DNA from: Devosia litorisediminis
Lineage (GTDB): Bacteria > Pseudomonadota > Alphaproteobacteria > Rhizobiales > Devosiaceae
Reading direction: 5' to 3'
Length of the DNA: 64,000 nucleotides
Assembly: GCF_018334155.1 (NCBI RefSeq)
Contig: NZ_JAGXTP010000003.1
Coordinates: 1 to 64,000 of the forward strand
Shown: positions 1 through 10,455 of the stretch, piece after piece
Position numbering within the stretch: position 1 is the first letter of the stretch
Layout: each line of letters starts with the position of its first letter
Notes under the pieces: model-generated
Told to the model about the DNA's origin: nothing
Databases searched by the model: none
The model's input: only the letters and a program-made list of their open reading frames with translations
Program-made: the position numbers and the translations under genes

Positions 1-99
1 ATCCATCGCCGGTTGCCCGGAACCCAGATCGTCTCTGCCAGAAACACCAAACAGTGGGAACCACCAGGGTTCAACGTCGTCCAGTGCGGCGGGTTGTAA
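1..99 (+). CDS. possible 3' end of an unidentified gene, cut by the window edge
   Basis: Frame 1 is open from the first base to a TAA at 97-99, giving 32 codons. About three quarters of the third codon positions are G or C, as expected of coding sequence here. The tail reads as a hydrophilic stretch ending in QCGGL. I do not recognise a family, and so short a fragment could be open by chance. If real, the gene lies upstream on the plus strand, in the same direction as the M23 peptidase. Confidence 0.3.
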   Translation: MHRRLPGTQIVSARNTKQWEPPGFNVVQCGGL

Positions 100-646
100 G
101 CACGTCTCGTAAGACTGTCAACACCCTTTTCAGTTTTCTTACCAGTTTGAGTTGCCTCAGATCGGTCTGAATTCTGAAACCTCGTGATCGCTAATTTCTT
201 AGTGATTTCAGAGGCTTGCTTCCGTGCCCGCCGCCGTTTGGCGCCGCGCTCTTCAGCGATGGGCGGGTTATAGGGGGGACCCTTTTGGCTGTAAACCCCC
301 CAAAACGACAAAACCGTCATTTTCTGATTCACTGGCCGTCTGACCATGTGGAAAACACGACTGAACCACGAGGGAATACGGCGTTTTTGCCTGTTACACG
401 GCACATATGGGATTTTTTCCATCACATGCAATGGCAAGGCTGCGCCCTCCCTGCGCAGCGCTCGAAGCGGCGCCAATCCCCCCTCTGGCAGGCCACACAC
501 GCAGTTTCGCCGCATTTTCCTTAGATATGAACGCGGTGATTGATATAGACTCCGCGCACACACGTGAGCGCACGAGGCGCCAGAGGGCTAATGAGCCGGC
601 ACAAGACCGGTAGGGGATCTGCCATGACAGACCAAAGGATTGGGCG
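100..646. other. non-coding region upstream of the M23 peptidase
   Basis: About 550 bases without a convincing gene. Short open frames here have no ribosome binding site and overlap one another. The left half is clearly more AT-rich than its surroundings. A single sequence matching the DnaA-box consensus lies at 347-355 on the minus strand. The promoter of the M23 gene must be here, but I cannot point to a clear -35/-10 pair. Confidence 0.5.
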
Positions 647-650
647 TTGA
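624..650 (+). CDS. 8-codon mini-ORF overlapping the M23 start (possible leader)
   Basis: An ATG at 624 follows a purine-rich GGGGAT at 613-618 and reads eight codons (MTDQRIGR) to a TGA at 648-650. That stop overlaps the TTG start of the M23 gene by two bases inside a TTGA. The arrangement looks like translational coupling. The alternative is that these codons are the true N-terminus of the M23 protein, put out of frame by an indel or sequencing error. Confidence 0.3.
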   Translation: MTDQRIGR

Positions 651-2617
651 ACGCAGCGCAGAGAAATCGCCACGCCGCCTTGCTCAAGGCGACGGGCTTT
701 GAAGACAGCCCCGCCCTGACCGTCCAGTCCACCGATGGCGAAATCCCCCACGGCCGCGAGCTCAGCTTTGCCTGGTTGACCGGTACTGTGATGACGGGCC
801 TGACCAGCGTGATGCTGATGGGTGCCGCGCTCTACGTGTCGTTCCAGGGCCAGGACACTTTCTCGACCGCCTATGAAGCGCTGCAAATCGCGCGCCCCAA
901 GGTCGAGACCCAGGCCGTCACCGACATGTCGGCCAAATCCTCGCGCGTGCGACCGGTCTCCGCGACCCGCTCTGATCTTGAAATCATCGAAGCCTCGATC
1001 CGCGCCAATGTCGATGGCCGCGACATGATCCGCAACCAGCCCTTCATGCGCATTCGCGCCACGCTGGCTACCGCGGCGACATCTTTGTCCGACGGCATTC
1101 CCGAATACGACCCGGTGGCCATCCTCAACGCCACCCAGCCCATTGAAGTCGCCGCTGACGGCATTGACGTGAATACCGATGTCTATGGCGCCGAAGTTGA
1201 AGGCGAGGTCGCCGTCCGTCTGGCCGACATGCCCATGACCTTTGTGCCGCCTCGCGCCATTTCCGATCAGTCCGCCGCCGCCTTTGTGCGGGGCCTGATC
1301 GAATCCAATACGTCGATTGTCGGTGGCGCGGCCACGCTGGCCTATGCCGCGTTGGGCCCCAGCGTGCGCGATCTGGGTCGTATCGGCGATGGCAGCACCA
1401 TTGGCGGCATTGCCGAGAACGTCACGGTCGTGCCCAAGACCACCATCGCAGCCGAAGCCGGGCTGGGTCGTTCCGAACGCTTCCTGACACTGCGCGAAGC
1501 CGCCGCCCTGCCCGACGTACTGGGCAAGAACGGCTTTTCGGCCAACCAGTCCGCCCTGGTGATCGACGCCCTGCGCAATGTGCTGCGCGACACCAACCTG
1601 CCCGCATCCACCCGGCTGCGTATTCTTTATGGCCCGCTCAGCCGCGAAGCGACCAGCCTGGTGCCCTACCGTCTGAGCCTGTATGAGCCGCTGGCTGACG
1701 GCAGCTATGCCTATCAGGCGACCGTGGCCCTGACCGATACGGGCCAGTATGTGCTCGGCATCGAGCCGGACTTCGTTGAATTCCCCGAAGAAGACACCGA
1801 AGAAATCAACGTCGCCAACCTGCCAAGCGTTTATCGCTCGATCTGGGAAACCGGTCGCAAGCACGATCTGGATGACGCCACCATTGAGCGCATCATCGGC
1901 ATGTATGCCTATGACGTGGACATGACCAAAAAGATCAGCGCCGGTGACGGTATCGAGATTCTCGAAACCGTGCCGGATGCCGAAGGTCGTGGCGAACTGC
2001 TCTATGTGGCGCTGACCCTGGGCTCAACCACCCGCAAGCTCTACCGCTTCGGCACCGATGATGGCGTGGTGGATTTCTATGATCCGGACGGGGAGACCGG
2101 CAAGCGCTTCCTGACCCGCCGGCCGCTCGAGGGTGGCGGCACGCTGCGCTCGCGCTTTGGCTATCGCATCCACCCCATCTTCAAGACGCGGCGGTTGCAT
2201 ACCGGCGTGGATCTGGCAGCCCGCTCGGGCACCCCGATCTATGCCGCCGGCGATGGCGTGATCAAGTATTACAAATGGCAGTCGGGCTACGGCAACAAGG
2301 TCGAGCTGCAGCACGTTAACGGCTATGAGACCGCCTATGGCCACATGTCGCGCTATGCAGACGGGCTTTCCGTCGGCAGTCGCGTCCGCCAGGGACAGAT
2401 CATCGGCTATGTCGGCTCCACCGGTCAGTCGACCGGTCCGCATCTGCATTTCGAGATCAAGATCAACGGCAATCTGGTCGATCCGCTCAGCGTCAAGCTG
2501 CCCAAGGACAATGTTCTGGCCCAGCAATACCAGAGCGAATTTGCCCGGACCATGGCCCAGATCGATGATCTGATGGAGCGTCAGCCAGCCCCAGTCAGCG
2601 TCGCGCAGGCCAACTAG
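647..2617 (+). CDS. M23 family metallopeptidase (murein endopeptidase), membrane-anchored
   Basis: This 656-residue protein probably cuts peptidoglycan cross-links in the periplasm. A hydrophobic segment near residues 44-66 looks like a membrane anchor, followed by a long periplasmic region. The C-terminal LytM/M23 domain carries the zinc-site motif HTGVD (His518, Asp522), a YGHMS motif and the closing HLHFEI (His599, His601). The start is TTG with AAAGGA seven bases upstream; an in-frame stop at 611-613 rules out a much longer product. The TAG stop shares its CTAG with the stop of the convergent MFS gene. The domain call is firm; the substrate is inferred from the family. Confidence 0.9.
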   Translation: MNAAQRNRHAALLKATGFEDSPALTVQSTDGEIPHGRELSFAWLTGTVMTGLTSVMLMGAALYVSFQGQDTFSTAYEALQIARPKVETQAVTDMSAKSSRVRPVSATRSDLEIIEASIRANVDGRDMIRNQPFMRIRATLATAATSLSDGIPEYDPVAILNATQPIEVAADGIDVNTDVYGAEVEGEVAVRLADMPMTFVPPRAISDQSAAAFVRGLIESNTSIVGGAATLAYAALGPSVRDLGRIGDGSTIGGIAENVTVVPKTTIAAEAGLGRSERFLTLREAAALPDVLGKNGFSANQSALVIDALRNVLRDTNLPASTRLRILYGPLSREATSLVPYRLSLYEPLADGSYAYQATVALTDTGQYVLGIEPDFVEFPEEDTEEINVANLPSVYRSIWETGRKHDLDDATIERIIGMYAYDVDMTKKISAGDGIEILETVPDAEGRGELLYVALTLGSTTRKLYRFGTDDGVVDFYDPDGETGKRFLTRRPLEGGGTLRSRFGYRIHPIFKTRRLHTGVDLAARSGTPIYAAGDGVIKYYKWQSGYGNKVELQHVNGYETAYGHMSRYADGLSVGSRVRQGQIIGYVGSTGQSTGPHLHFEIKINGNLVDPLSVKLPKDNVLAQQYQSEFARTMAQIDDLMERQPAPVSVAQAN

Positions 2618-4107
2618 CCTTTACGCTCCAGCGTCAGCCACGCCACCACCGCCGAGGCCAGGCACAGCCCGGCATTGAAATAGGCAATAGTGGAAAAGGC
2701 GGCGTTGGTGGCCAGTTGGCGCATCGCCTCATCCTGCGGGCTCAGCCCGTCTGCCGCCAGGCCAAAATAGACCGGCAGCTCTGCTGCACCGCCCAAAGCC
2801 CGCTCGAACACCAGCGCGGCCAGCATGCCCATCGCCGCCACCGCCACCAGCCCGGCTACCCGGGACACCGCATTATTGGTGCCCGAGGCGATGCCGGTAT
2901 CGTCGTCATCAACCGCGGTCATCACTGCCGTCGAAAGCGGTGAGACCACCAGCGCCATGCCCACCCCAGCCATGCACATCAATGGCAACACAGCCTGCCA
3001 GATCTGCTGCAGCGGCGCGGTGACTGCCAGCCCGGCAAAAGCCAGCCCGACCCAGACTGCTCCAACGGTGATCGGCGGCCCGGCGCCGAACCGGTCTGCC
3101 CACCGCCCGCTGAGCCCAGACAGCAGCGCTATGGCGACGCCAAAGGGCAGCATGACCATGGACACTTCGGCCGGCGAAGCGCCCCAGCCACCGATCAGCG
3201 TCATGGGCAGATAGAACGTGGTCCCGGTCAGGGCAAAATACAGGATGAAGGTCAGCGCATTGGCACCCGAGAACTGCCGGATGGTGAACAGCCGCAGCGG
3301 CAGCATGGGATGCTCGGTCCACAATTCCCACCACACGAACCAGGCCAGCGACAACAGACCCGCACAGCAGTAGATCACGATATGGGATAGCGGCGGCACG
3401 CTCTCGCTGCCACTGCCCGTCAGCCCGAAAGCCAGCAGCATCAGCCCCAGGCTGGCCAGCACCGCCCCGACAATATCGAGCTTGCGCCGCGCGCGGGCCC
3501 CATCGACGGGCACGCGCAGAATCAGCAGGGCCAGCGCGATGCCGCCCAGCGGCAGATTGATGGCAAACACCAGCCGCCAGCTCCAGTCGCCCAGCGCCGT
3601 CAGCACGAACCCGCCCAGCACCGGCCCCATAATGGTGGTCAGCGATGACGCCGCCGCCCAGGTACCGATGGCGCGGCCGCGTTCCGCTTTGGGATAGGCC
3701 TTGGCGATGATCGCCAGACTGCCCGGGATCATCAGCGCCGCCCCAATCCCCTGAACGGCACGCGCCACGATCAGCACCCCTACCTGTGGCGCCAGCGCGC
3801 AAACCATCGAGGCGGCGACGAACACCCCGATCCCCAGGCCGAACACCAGCCGCAACCCGAACCGGTCACCGGCTGCGCCACCCAGTAGCAGCAGTGAGCC
3901 CAGAAACAGCAGATAGCCATTGGAGACCCATTGGGCATCGGCCAGCGTGGCCCCCAGATCGGCGCGCAGCGATGGAATGGCAATCGACAGCACAGAGCCA
4001 TCGATAAACGCCATGCTCGAGGCCAGAATAGCAGCCACCAGCACATAGATCCGCCGCGATTGCGGGCAAAATGTTGGCTCAACTGTCTGCGCCCCGGCCT
4101 CTGCCAT
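2614..4107 (-). CDS. MFS drug efflux transporter, DHA2 (EmrB/QacA) family
   Basis: A 497-residue inner-membrane protein with about fourteen hydrophobic segments, as in DHA2 proton-coupled drug exporters. The loop motif GDRFGLR (residues 80-86) is MFS motif A, and GPVLGG (161-166) is the antiporter motif C. I chose the ATG at 4107, which has GGGGGAT just upstream, over an in-frame TTG at 4122. It lies 29 bases downstream of the VOC gene on the same strand, so the two may form an operon. There is no membrane-fusion partner nearby, and the exported substrate is unknown. Confidence 0.88.
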   Translation of the reverse strand: MAEAGAQTVEPTFCPQSRRIYVLVAAILASSMAFIDGSVLSIAIPSLRADLGATLADAQWVSNGYLLFLGSLLLLGGAAGDRFGLRLVFGLGIGVFVAASMVCALAPQVGVLIVARAVQGIGAALMIPGSLAIIAKAYPKAERGRAIGTWAAASSLTTIMGPVLGGFVLTALGDWSWRLVFAINLPLGGIALALLILRVPVDGARARRKLDIVGAVLASLGLMLLAFGLTGSGSESVPPLSHIVIYCCAGLLSLAWFVWWELWTEHPMLPLRLFTIRQFSGANALTFILYFALTGTTFYLPMTLIGGWGASPAEVSMVMLPFGVAIALLSGLSGRWADRFGAGPPITVGAVWVGLAFAGLAVTAPLQQIWQAVLPLMCMAGVGMALVVSPLSTAVMTAVDDDDTGIASGTNNAVSRVAGLVAVAAMGMLAALVFERALGGAAELPVYFGLAADGLSPQDEAMRQLATNAAFSTIAYFNAGLCLASAVVAWLTLERKG

Positions 4108-4136
4108 GTCCCAATCCCCCAAAGATCGGCGACAGA

Positions 4137-4475
4137 CTAGTCGCGTGCGACCCAGATCGCCAACTCATTGCCGCCCGGTTCGCGAAAATGGAACCGGCGC
4201 CCACCCGGAAAATCGAACTGCGCCTGGGTAATAACCCCGCCCGCTGCGATCACCCGGCGCTCTGCGTCATCCAGATCCTGGGTGCGCACAATGGCCATGG
4301 TTGCGGCCACCCTGCCCGCCCCCTGATCAATGCCACCATCGATCCCGGCACCCTCCAGCCCATCATAGTCCGGCCCATAGCTGGTTATCCCCCAGCCAAA
4401 GGCCGCGTTAAAGAATGCGCTGGTCGCCGCACGGTCCCGCGATGGAAACTCCACATAGTCGATCTTGTCTGTCAT
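4137..4475 (-). CDS. VOC family protein (glyoxalase/bleomycin-resistance fold)
   Basis: A 112-residue single VOC module. It shows the paired beta-alpha-beta layout, an opening YVEFPSRD strand, and the closing FREPGGNELAIW strand with the conserved glutamate. Such small cytosolic proteins often act as metal-dependent lyases or dioxygenases, or bind drugs; none of these can be assigned here. The ATG at 4475 follows a strong GGAGGGG. It is the first gene of a pair with the MFS exporter, and a VOC next to an efflux pump suggests a detoxification role, which is inference only. Confidence 0.8.
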   Translation of the reverse strand: MTDKIDYVEFPSRDRAATSAFFNAAFGWGITSYGPDYDGLEGAGIDGGIDQGAGRVAATMAIVRTQDLDDAERRVIAAGGVITQAQFDFPGGRRFHFREPGGNELAIWVARD

Positions 4476-4527
4476 CAGCCCCTCCGTCGTTCCGTTTTTG
4501 TTCTTAAACCGATTCCCACCAAAGACA

Positions 4528-4555
4528 AAAAGGCCGGTCAGTTGACCGGCCTTTT
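4528..4555 (-). terminator. intrinsic terminator of clpB
   Basis: The arms AAAAGGCCGGTCA and TGACCGGCCTTTT form a perfect 13-bp stem with a two-base loop. On the minus strand the stem runs into five T residues. It starts only six bases after the clpB stop, so it terminates clpB and separates it from the VOC-MFS pair. Confidence 0.85.
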
Positions 4556-4560
4556 CAAAG

Positions 4561-7170
<2,610 letters not shown>

Positions 7171-7279
7171 ACAACTCTCCTGATCTCGCCCGTCGCCCGG
7201 CCCCGAAGGCACCTGAACACACGGCGGAAGCGTCGATTGATGGAACGCCTGCCAGGCAGCGCTGCTCCATCCTCACAGC

Positions 7280-7311
7280 TTATATGGGAGCGTTTTCACA
7301 AACAAAAAGGC
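7280..7311 (-). promoter_or_regulatory. candidate heat-shock (RpoH-type) promoter of clpB
   Basis: On the minus strand, CTTTTTG and CCCATATAA are separated by about 14 bases. This resembles the alphaproteobacterial RpoH pattern of CTTGAA with CCCCATNT, and clpB is a classic RpoH target. The -35 match is weak and overlaps the T-tract of the preceding terminator, so the call is tentative. Confidence 0.35.
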
Positions 7312-7333
7312 CGGACATCACTGCCCGGCCCTT
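7304..7333 (-). terminator. intrinsic terminator downstream of the DUF4167 gene
   Basis: GGCCGG and CCGGCC (7309-7314 and 7325-7330) form a stem around a ten-base loop. On the minus strand the stem is followed by TTTTTG. It lies about 20 bases after the stop of the DUF4167 gene. Confidence 0.75.
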
Positions 7334-7351
7334 TCGAATTCGCTTTTTTGC

Positions 7352-8080
7352 CTATTCGGCGGCTGTACCCGAGCCTGCTGTCAGAAACGCTGGCAATTCA
7401 CCAACTTCTGGCTGCTCGGAACTGGCGGGATCTGCGCCAGCGTCACCACCGGCAGGGCGACGCCGACGGGGCCGACGCTCACGGGGCTTGCGGGTCTCGC
7501 CTGCATCAGCGGCGGCGTCTGCGGCCGGTGCAGCTTCGTTGGCCACTGCGGGCTGCTCGTCGCTGGACGTTTCGCCTTCATTGGCTGCAGCTGCGGCAGG
7601 ACGCTCACGATCAGGCCGTTCCCGATCGGGACGCTGACGGCTGCGCTCATTGCGCGGCGGACGCTGTTCGCCCTGCTGAGCGCGTTGCTCGCCGCCCTCG
7701 TTCTGTTCGTCACCCTCATTCTGCTGCGGCGCCTGCTGCGGCTGGGGCGAAGAGAAGCGCGAGTTCATCTCGGGCATATCATCATCGAAATCGCTATCGT
7801 CCTGGCCCTCGGGCCGCACGCCACTCTGGGCCTGCTGGGCGCTCGAAACGATACGGAAATAATGCTCGGCATGCTGGAGATAATTCTCCGCCATCACCGA
7901 GTCACCGCTCGACTGGGCGTCGCGGGCGAGTTGCAAATATTTCTCGGCGATATGGGCCGCGTTGCCGCGCACCTTCACATCCGGACCATTGCTCTCGAAA
8001 TTGCGGGACAGCGGATTAACGTGCTTGCGTCCGCCGTTCCGACCGCGCTGCCGGTTTTTATTCTGATTATTGGGTCTCAT
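7352..8080 (-). CDS. DUF4167 domain-containing protein
   Basis: A 242-residue protein restricted to alphaproteobacteria as far as I know. The first 80 or so residues are the conserved DUF4167 part: a basic, Asn/Arg/Gly-rich N-terminus, then a helical segment beginning near GNAAHIAEKY. The rest is low-complexity, rich in Glu, Gln, Arg and Ala, and ends in a basic run RRPRRRRP followed by an acidic tail. The basic low-complexity makeup suggests nucleic-acid binding, but the function is unknown. The ATG at 8080 has only a weak ribosome binding site. It stands alone between two terminator-bounded units. Confidence 0.88.
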   Translation of the reverse strand: MRPNNQNKNRQRGRNGGRKHVNPLSRNFESNGPDVKVRGNAAHIAEKYLQLARDAQSSGDSVMAENYLQHAEHYFRIVSSAQQAQSGVRPEGQDDSDFDDDMPEMNSRFSSPQPQQAPQQNEGDEQNEGGEQRAQQGEQRPPRNERSRQRPDRERPDRERPAAAAANEGETSSDEQPAVANEAAPAADAAADAGETRKPRERRPRRRRPAGGDAGADPASSEQPEVGELPAFLTAGSGTAAE

Positions 8081-8420
8081 CTGGTCGCTTTATCTAACTC
8101 TAGAAAAATAAGCGTCACACTGCTGGCGGATCGGCATCATGCCTGATCGGGCAGCTTCCCCGCAAAGACCGAAGTCTTGTGTCGTAGGGCTCTAAATTGG
8201 CTTCATGAAGACCGAAACCGTCTGCCGGCGCTCCGAACCTGTCCTGCGTCATTCCAGGCTCTGCTGGAACCGCGCTGCCGCTTGCAGCATCCGGAAGTGT
8301 CGGGTGGCATGTCGCCGTGGCGCTCATGAAGCACCGTTGACAGCAAGGCCAAACTATAGTGTTCGCACTTGATTTGCCAGCCCTAATTGCGGGCTTATCC
8401 CCGTCAGGCTTAACGGCACA
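8081..8420. other. 340-base intergenic region, likely the long leader of the DUF4167 gene
   Basis: No convincing gene. A 70-codon minus-strand frame (8115-8327) has no ribosome binding site or recognisable similarity. The region holds a perfect hairpin TTCCAG/CTGGAA at 8252-8269 and a possible promoter at 8353-8380. If that promoter is real, the DUF4167 message has an untranslated leader of roughly 265 bases. Confidence 0.5.
8353..8380 (-). promoter_or_regulatory. candidate sigma-70-type promoter for the DUF4167 gene
   Basis: On the minus strand, CTGGCA (8375-8380) is followed after 16 bases by TATAGT (8353-8358). The -10 matches five of six consensus bases and the -35 four of six. It is the best such pair between prmC and the DUF4167 gene, though far from the coding start. 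Confidence 0.35.
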
Positions 8421-9272
8421 CTACAGGTGGTGTGCCCACACCACCCGATCAAGCCCCGCCAGATCCTTGTGCACGCTGACATTTTCAAAGCCGGCTTCGA
8501 GAAACAGGGCACTCACCGAAGCCGCCTGATCATGCCCGATCTCGACCAGAACATGACCTTTTTCGACCAGCCAACCATCCGCCTGACGGGCAATGATGCG
8601 GTACGGCGCCAGCCCGTCAGGCCCGCCATCCAGTGCCAGGCGAGGATCGAAATCGCGTACTTCACCCGCCAGGGTTTCCACCACATCGGTGGCGATATAG
8701 GGCGGGTTGGACACGATCAGGTCAAAGCGCTGCGCTGGCACCGGCTCAAACCAGCTGCCCGCATGAAGGCTCAGCCGCCCGGCCACATCGTGCCGCGCCG
8801 CATTGGCCTGGGCCGCCTGCAGCGCCAAGGCGCTCAGATCGACTGCAACGCCCGAAATGCCAGCCATATTGGCCAGCATGGCAATCGGGATGCAGCCCGT
8901 GCCCGTGCCCAGATCGAGCACACGCCCCTCGGCCGGCATGGCGCCCAGCGCCAGATCGACCAGCAATTCGGTATCGGGGCGCGGCTCCAGCGTCGCCGCG
9001 TTCAGGCCGAATGCCAGCCCGTAAAACTCGCGTTCACCGATGATCCGCGCCACCGATTCCCCGGTCATGCGGCGCTGCATCAATGTCGCGAGCTGGGCGG
9101 CGGACGCCTCGTCAGCCACATCGTTCTCGCGGGTTGCCAGCTCCAGCGCGTTCAGACCCAGCCCATGCTGGGCCAAGAGCTTTGCATCGAGCGCTGCAGT
9201 GGTAAAACCCAGCCGGCTCAATACATCGCGCCAGCCGCGCCACAGCGCACCAATGGTGGGCGCCTGACTCAG
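8421..9272 (-). CDS. prmC: peptide chain release factor N5-glutamine methyltransferase PrmC
   Basis: PrmC methylates the glutamine of the GGQ motif in release factors, raising termination efficiency. The protein has the SAM-binding [13 protein letters not shown] segment and the diagnostic NPPY (about 189-192 from the start chosen). The first conventional start is TTG at 9221, but coding similarity continues upstream. I propose CTG at 9272: it overlaps the prfA stop in a CTGA, has GGAG eight bases before it, and restores the N-terminal helix ([13 protein letters not shown]) typical of the family, for 283 residues. It is coupled to prfA, which encodes its substrate. Function is firm; the exact start is inferred. 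Confidence 0.93.
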   Translation of the reverse strand: MSQAPTIGALWRGWRDVLSRLGFTTAALDAKLLAQHGLGLNALELATRENDVADEASAAQLATLMQRRMTGESVARIIGEREFYGLAFGLNAATLEPRPDTELLVDLALGAMPAEGRVLDLGTGTGCIPIAMLANMAGISGVAVDLSALALQAAQANAARHDVAGRLSLHAGSWFEPVPAQRFDLIVSNPPYIATDVVETLAGEVRDFDPRLALDGGPDGLAPYRIIARQADGWLVEKGHVLVEIGHDQAASVSALFLEAGFENVSVHKDLAGLDRVVWAHHL

Positions 9273-10345
9273 TTGGAATGCTCCATATCGGCCAGCTGCG
9301 CAGCCTGATTTTCGGTGATCAGCGCTTCGATCAGCTCGTCCAGCGCTTCACCGGTGATCACCTTGTCGAGCTTGTACAGCGTCAGATTGATGCGGTGATC
9401 GGTGACACGCCCCTGCGGGAAATTATAGGTGCGGATACGTTCGGAACGATCGCCGGAACCGACCTGCCCCTTGCGCTCGGCCGAGCGGGCGCTGTCGCGC
9501 TCTTCGCGCTGCATTTCATAGAGCCGCGAGCGCAGCACAACCATGGCCTGCGCGCGGTTCTGATGCTGGCTCTTCATCGCCGAGGTCACCACCAGCCCCG
9601 TTGGGATATGGGTGATGCGCACCGCCGAGTCGGTGGTGTTGACGTGCTGACCACCAGCGCCCGAAGCGCGCATGGTGTCGATGCGAATGTCTTCGCTGCG
9701 AATTTCGATGTCGATGTCTTCGACCTCGGGCAGCACAGCCACAGTTGCCGCCGAAGTGTGAATGCGCCCCGATGCTTCGGTTGCCGGCACACGCTGCACG
9801 CGGTGCACGCCGCTTTCGAACTTCATGCGGGCGTAAACGCCCTTACCCGAGATATTGGCGATGATTTCGCGGAAGCCGCCCATTTCGCCGGGGCTCTCTT
9901 CCATGACCGTGACCTTCCAGCCATGACTGGACGCGTAGCGCTCGTACATGCGGAACAGATCACCGGCGAACAGCGCCGCTTCGTCACCACCCGTGCCCCC
10001 CCGGATTTCCAGAATGACCGATTTTTCGTCGGCCTCATCCTTGGGCAGCAGCAGCACGCGAACCGACTGGAACAGCTCTTCGATCTTTTCGTCGAGCTCT
10101 TCAATCTCGGCCTCGGCCATTTCGGCCATTTCCTTGTCGCCACTCTTGAGCAGCGCTTCGGCTTCCTTGCGGTCCTTCAGCGCCTTGGAATAGGCGCGGA
10201 TCTGCTCGACGATGGGCGCCAGCTCGGCATGTTCCTTGCTGAACTTGACAAATTCATCGGGCCCGGCCCCGCCTGACAGCGCCGCTTCAATATACTGAAA
10301 CCGGGTCTCGAGAGCGTCGAGCTTGTCCTGAGGAAGAGAGGCCAT
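9269..10345 (-). CDS. prfA: peptide chain release factor 1
   Basis: RF1 recognises UAA and UAG and triggers peptide release on the ribosome. The 358-residue product has the codon-reading tripeptide PAT (187-189), which marks RF1 rather than RF2, and the catalytic GGQ (231-233) within [13 protein letters not shown] chose the ATG at 10345 because [15 protein letters not shown] is the usual RF1 N-terminus; a longer frame adds 14 unsupported residues. Its stop overlaps the proposed prmC start by four bases. It lies 110 bases downstream of ptsP on the same strand. Confidence 0.96.
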   Translation of the reverse strand: MASLPQDKLDALETRFQYIEAALSGGAGPDEFVKFSKEHAELAPIVEQIRAYSKALKDRKEAEALLKSGDKEMAEMAEAEIEELDEKIEELFQSVRVLLLPKDEADEKSVILEIRGGTGGDEAALFAGDLFRMYERYASSHGWKVTVMEESPGEMGGFREIIANISGKGVYARMKFESGVHRVQRVPATEASGRIHTSAATVAVLPEVEDIDIEIRSEDIRIDTMRASGAGGQHVNTTDSAVRITHIPTGLVVTSAMKSQHQNRAQAMVVLRSRLYEMQREERDSARSAERKGQVGSGDRSERIRTYNFPQGRVTDHRINLTLYKLDKVITGEALDELIEALITENQAAQLADMEHSN

Positions 10346-10455
10346 GAATCGTTCATCCTGTGCGGGCAACAACCCCGCGTCACGCAAATCCTGTCATCAC
10401 CCCAAGCGCACCGGCCGGGGTAATCCAGAGCGTGTAGAAGGCTCTTGCGCCGACG

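Noticed and set aside
347..355. DnaA-box match as part of a replication origin
   Set aside because: A single nine-base match is expected by chance. No cluster of boxes, no strong AT-rich unwinding element and no origin-linked genes such as dnaA, hemE or parAB are nearby.
8115..8327. 70-codon minus-strand frame in the DUF4167 leader
   Set aside because: No ribosome binding site, no recognisable similarity, and it overlaps a hairpin in the leader.
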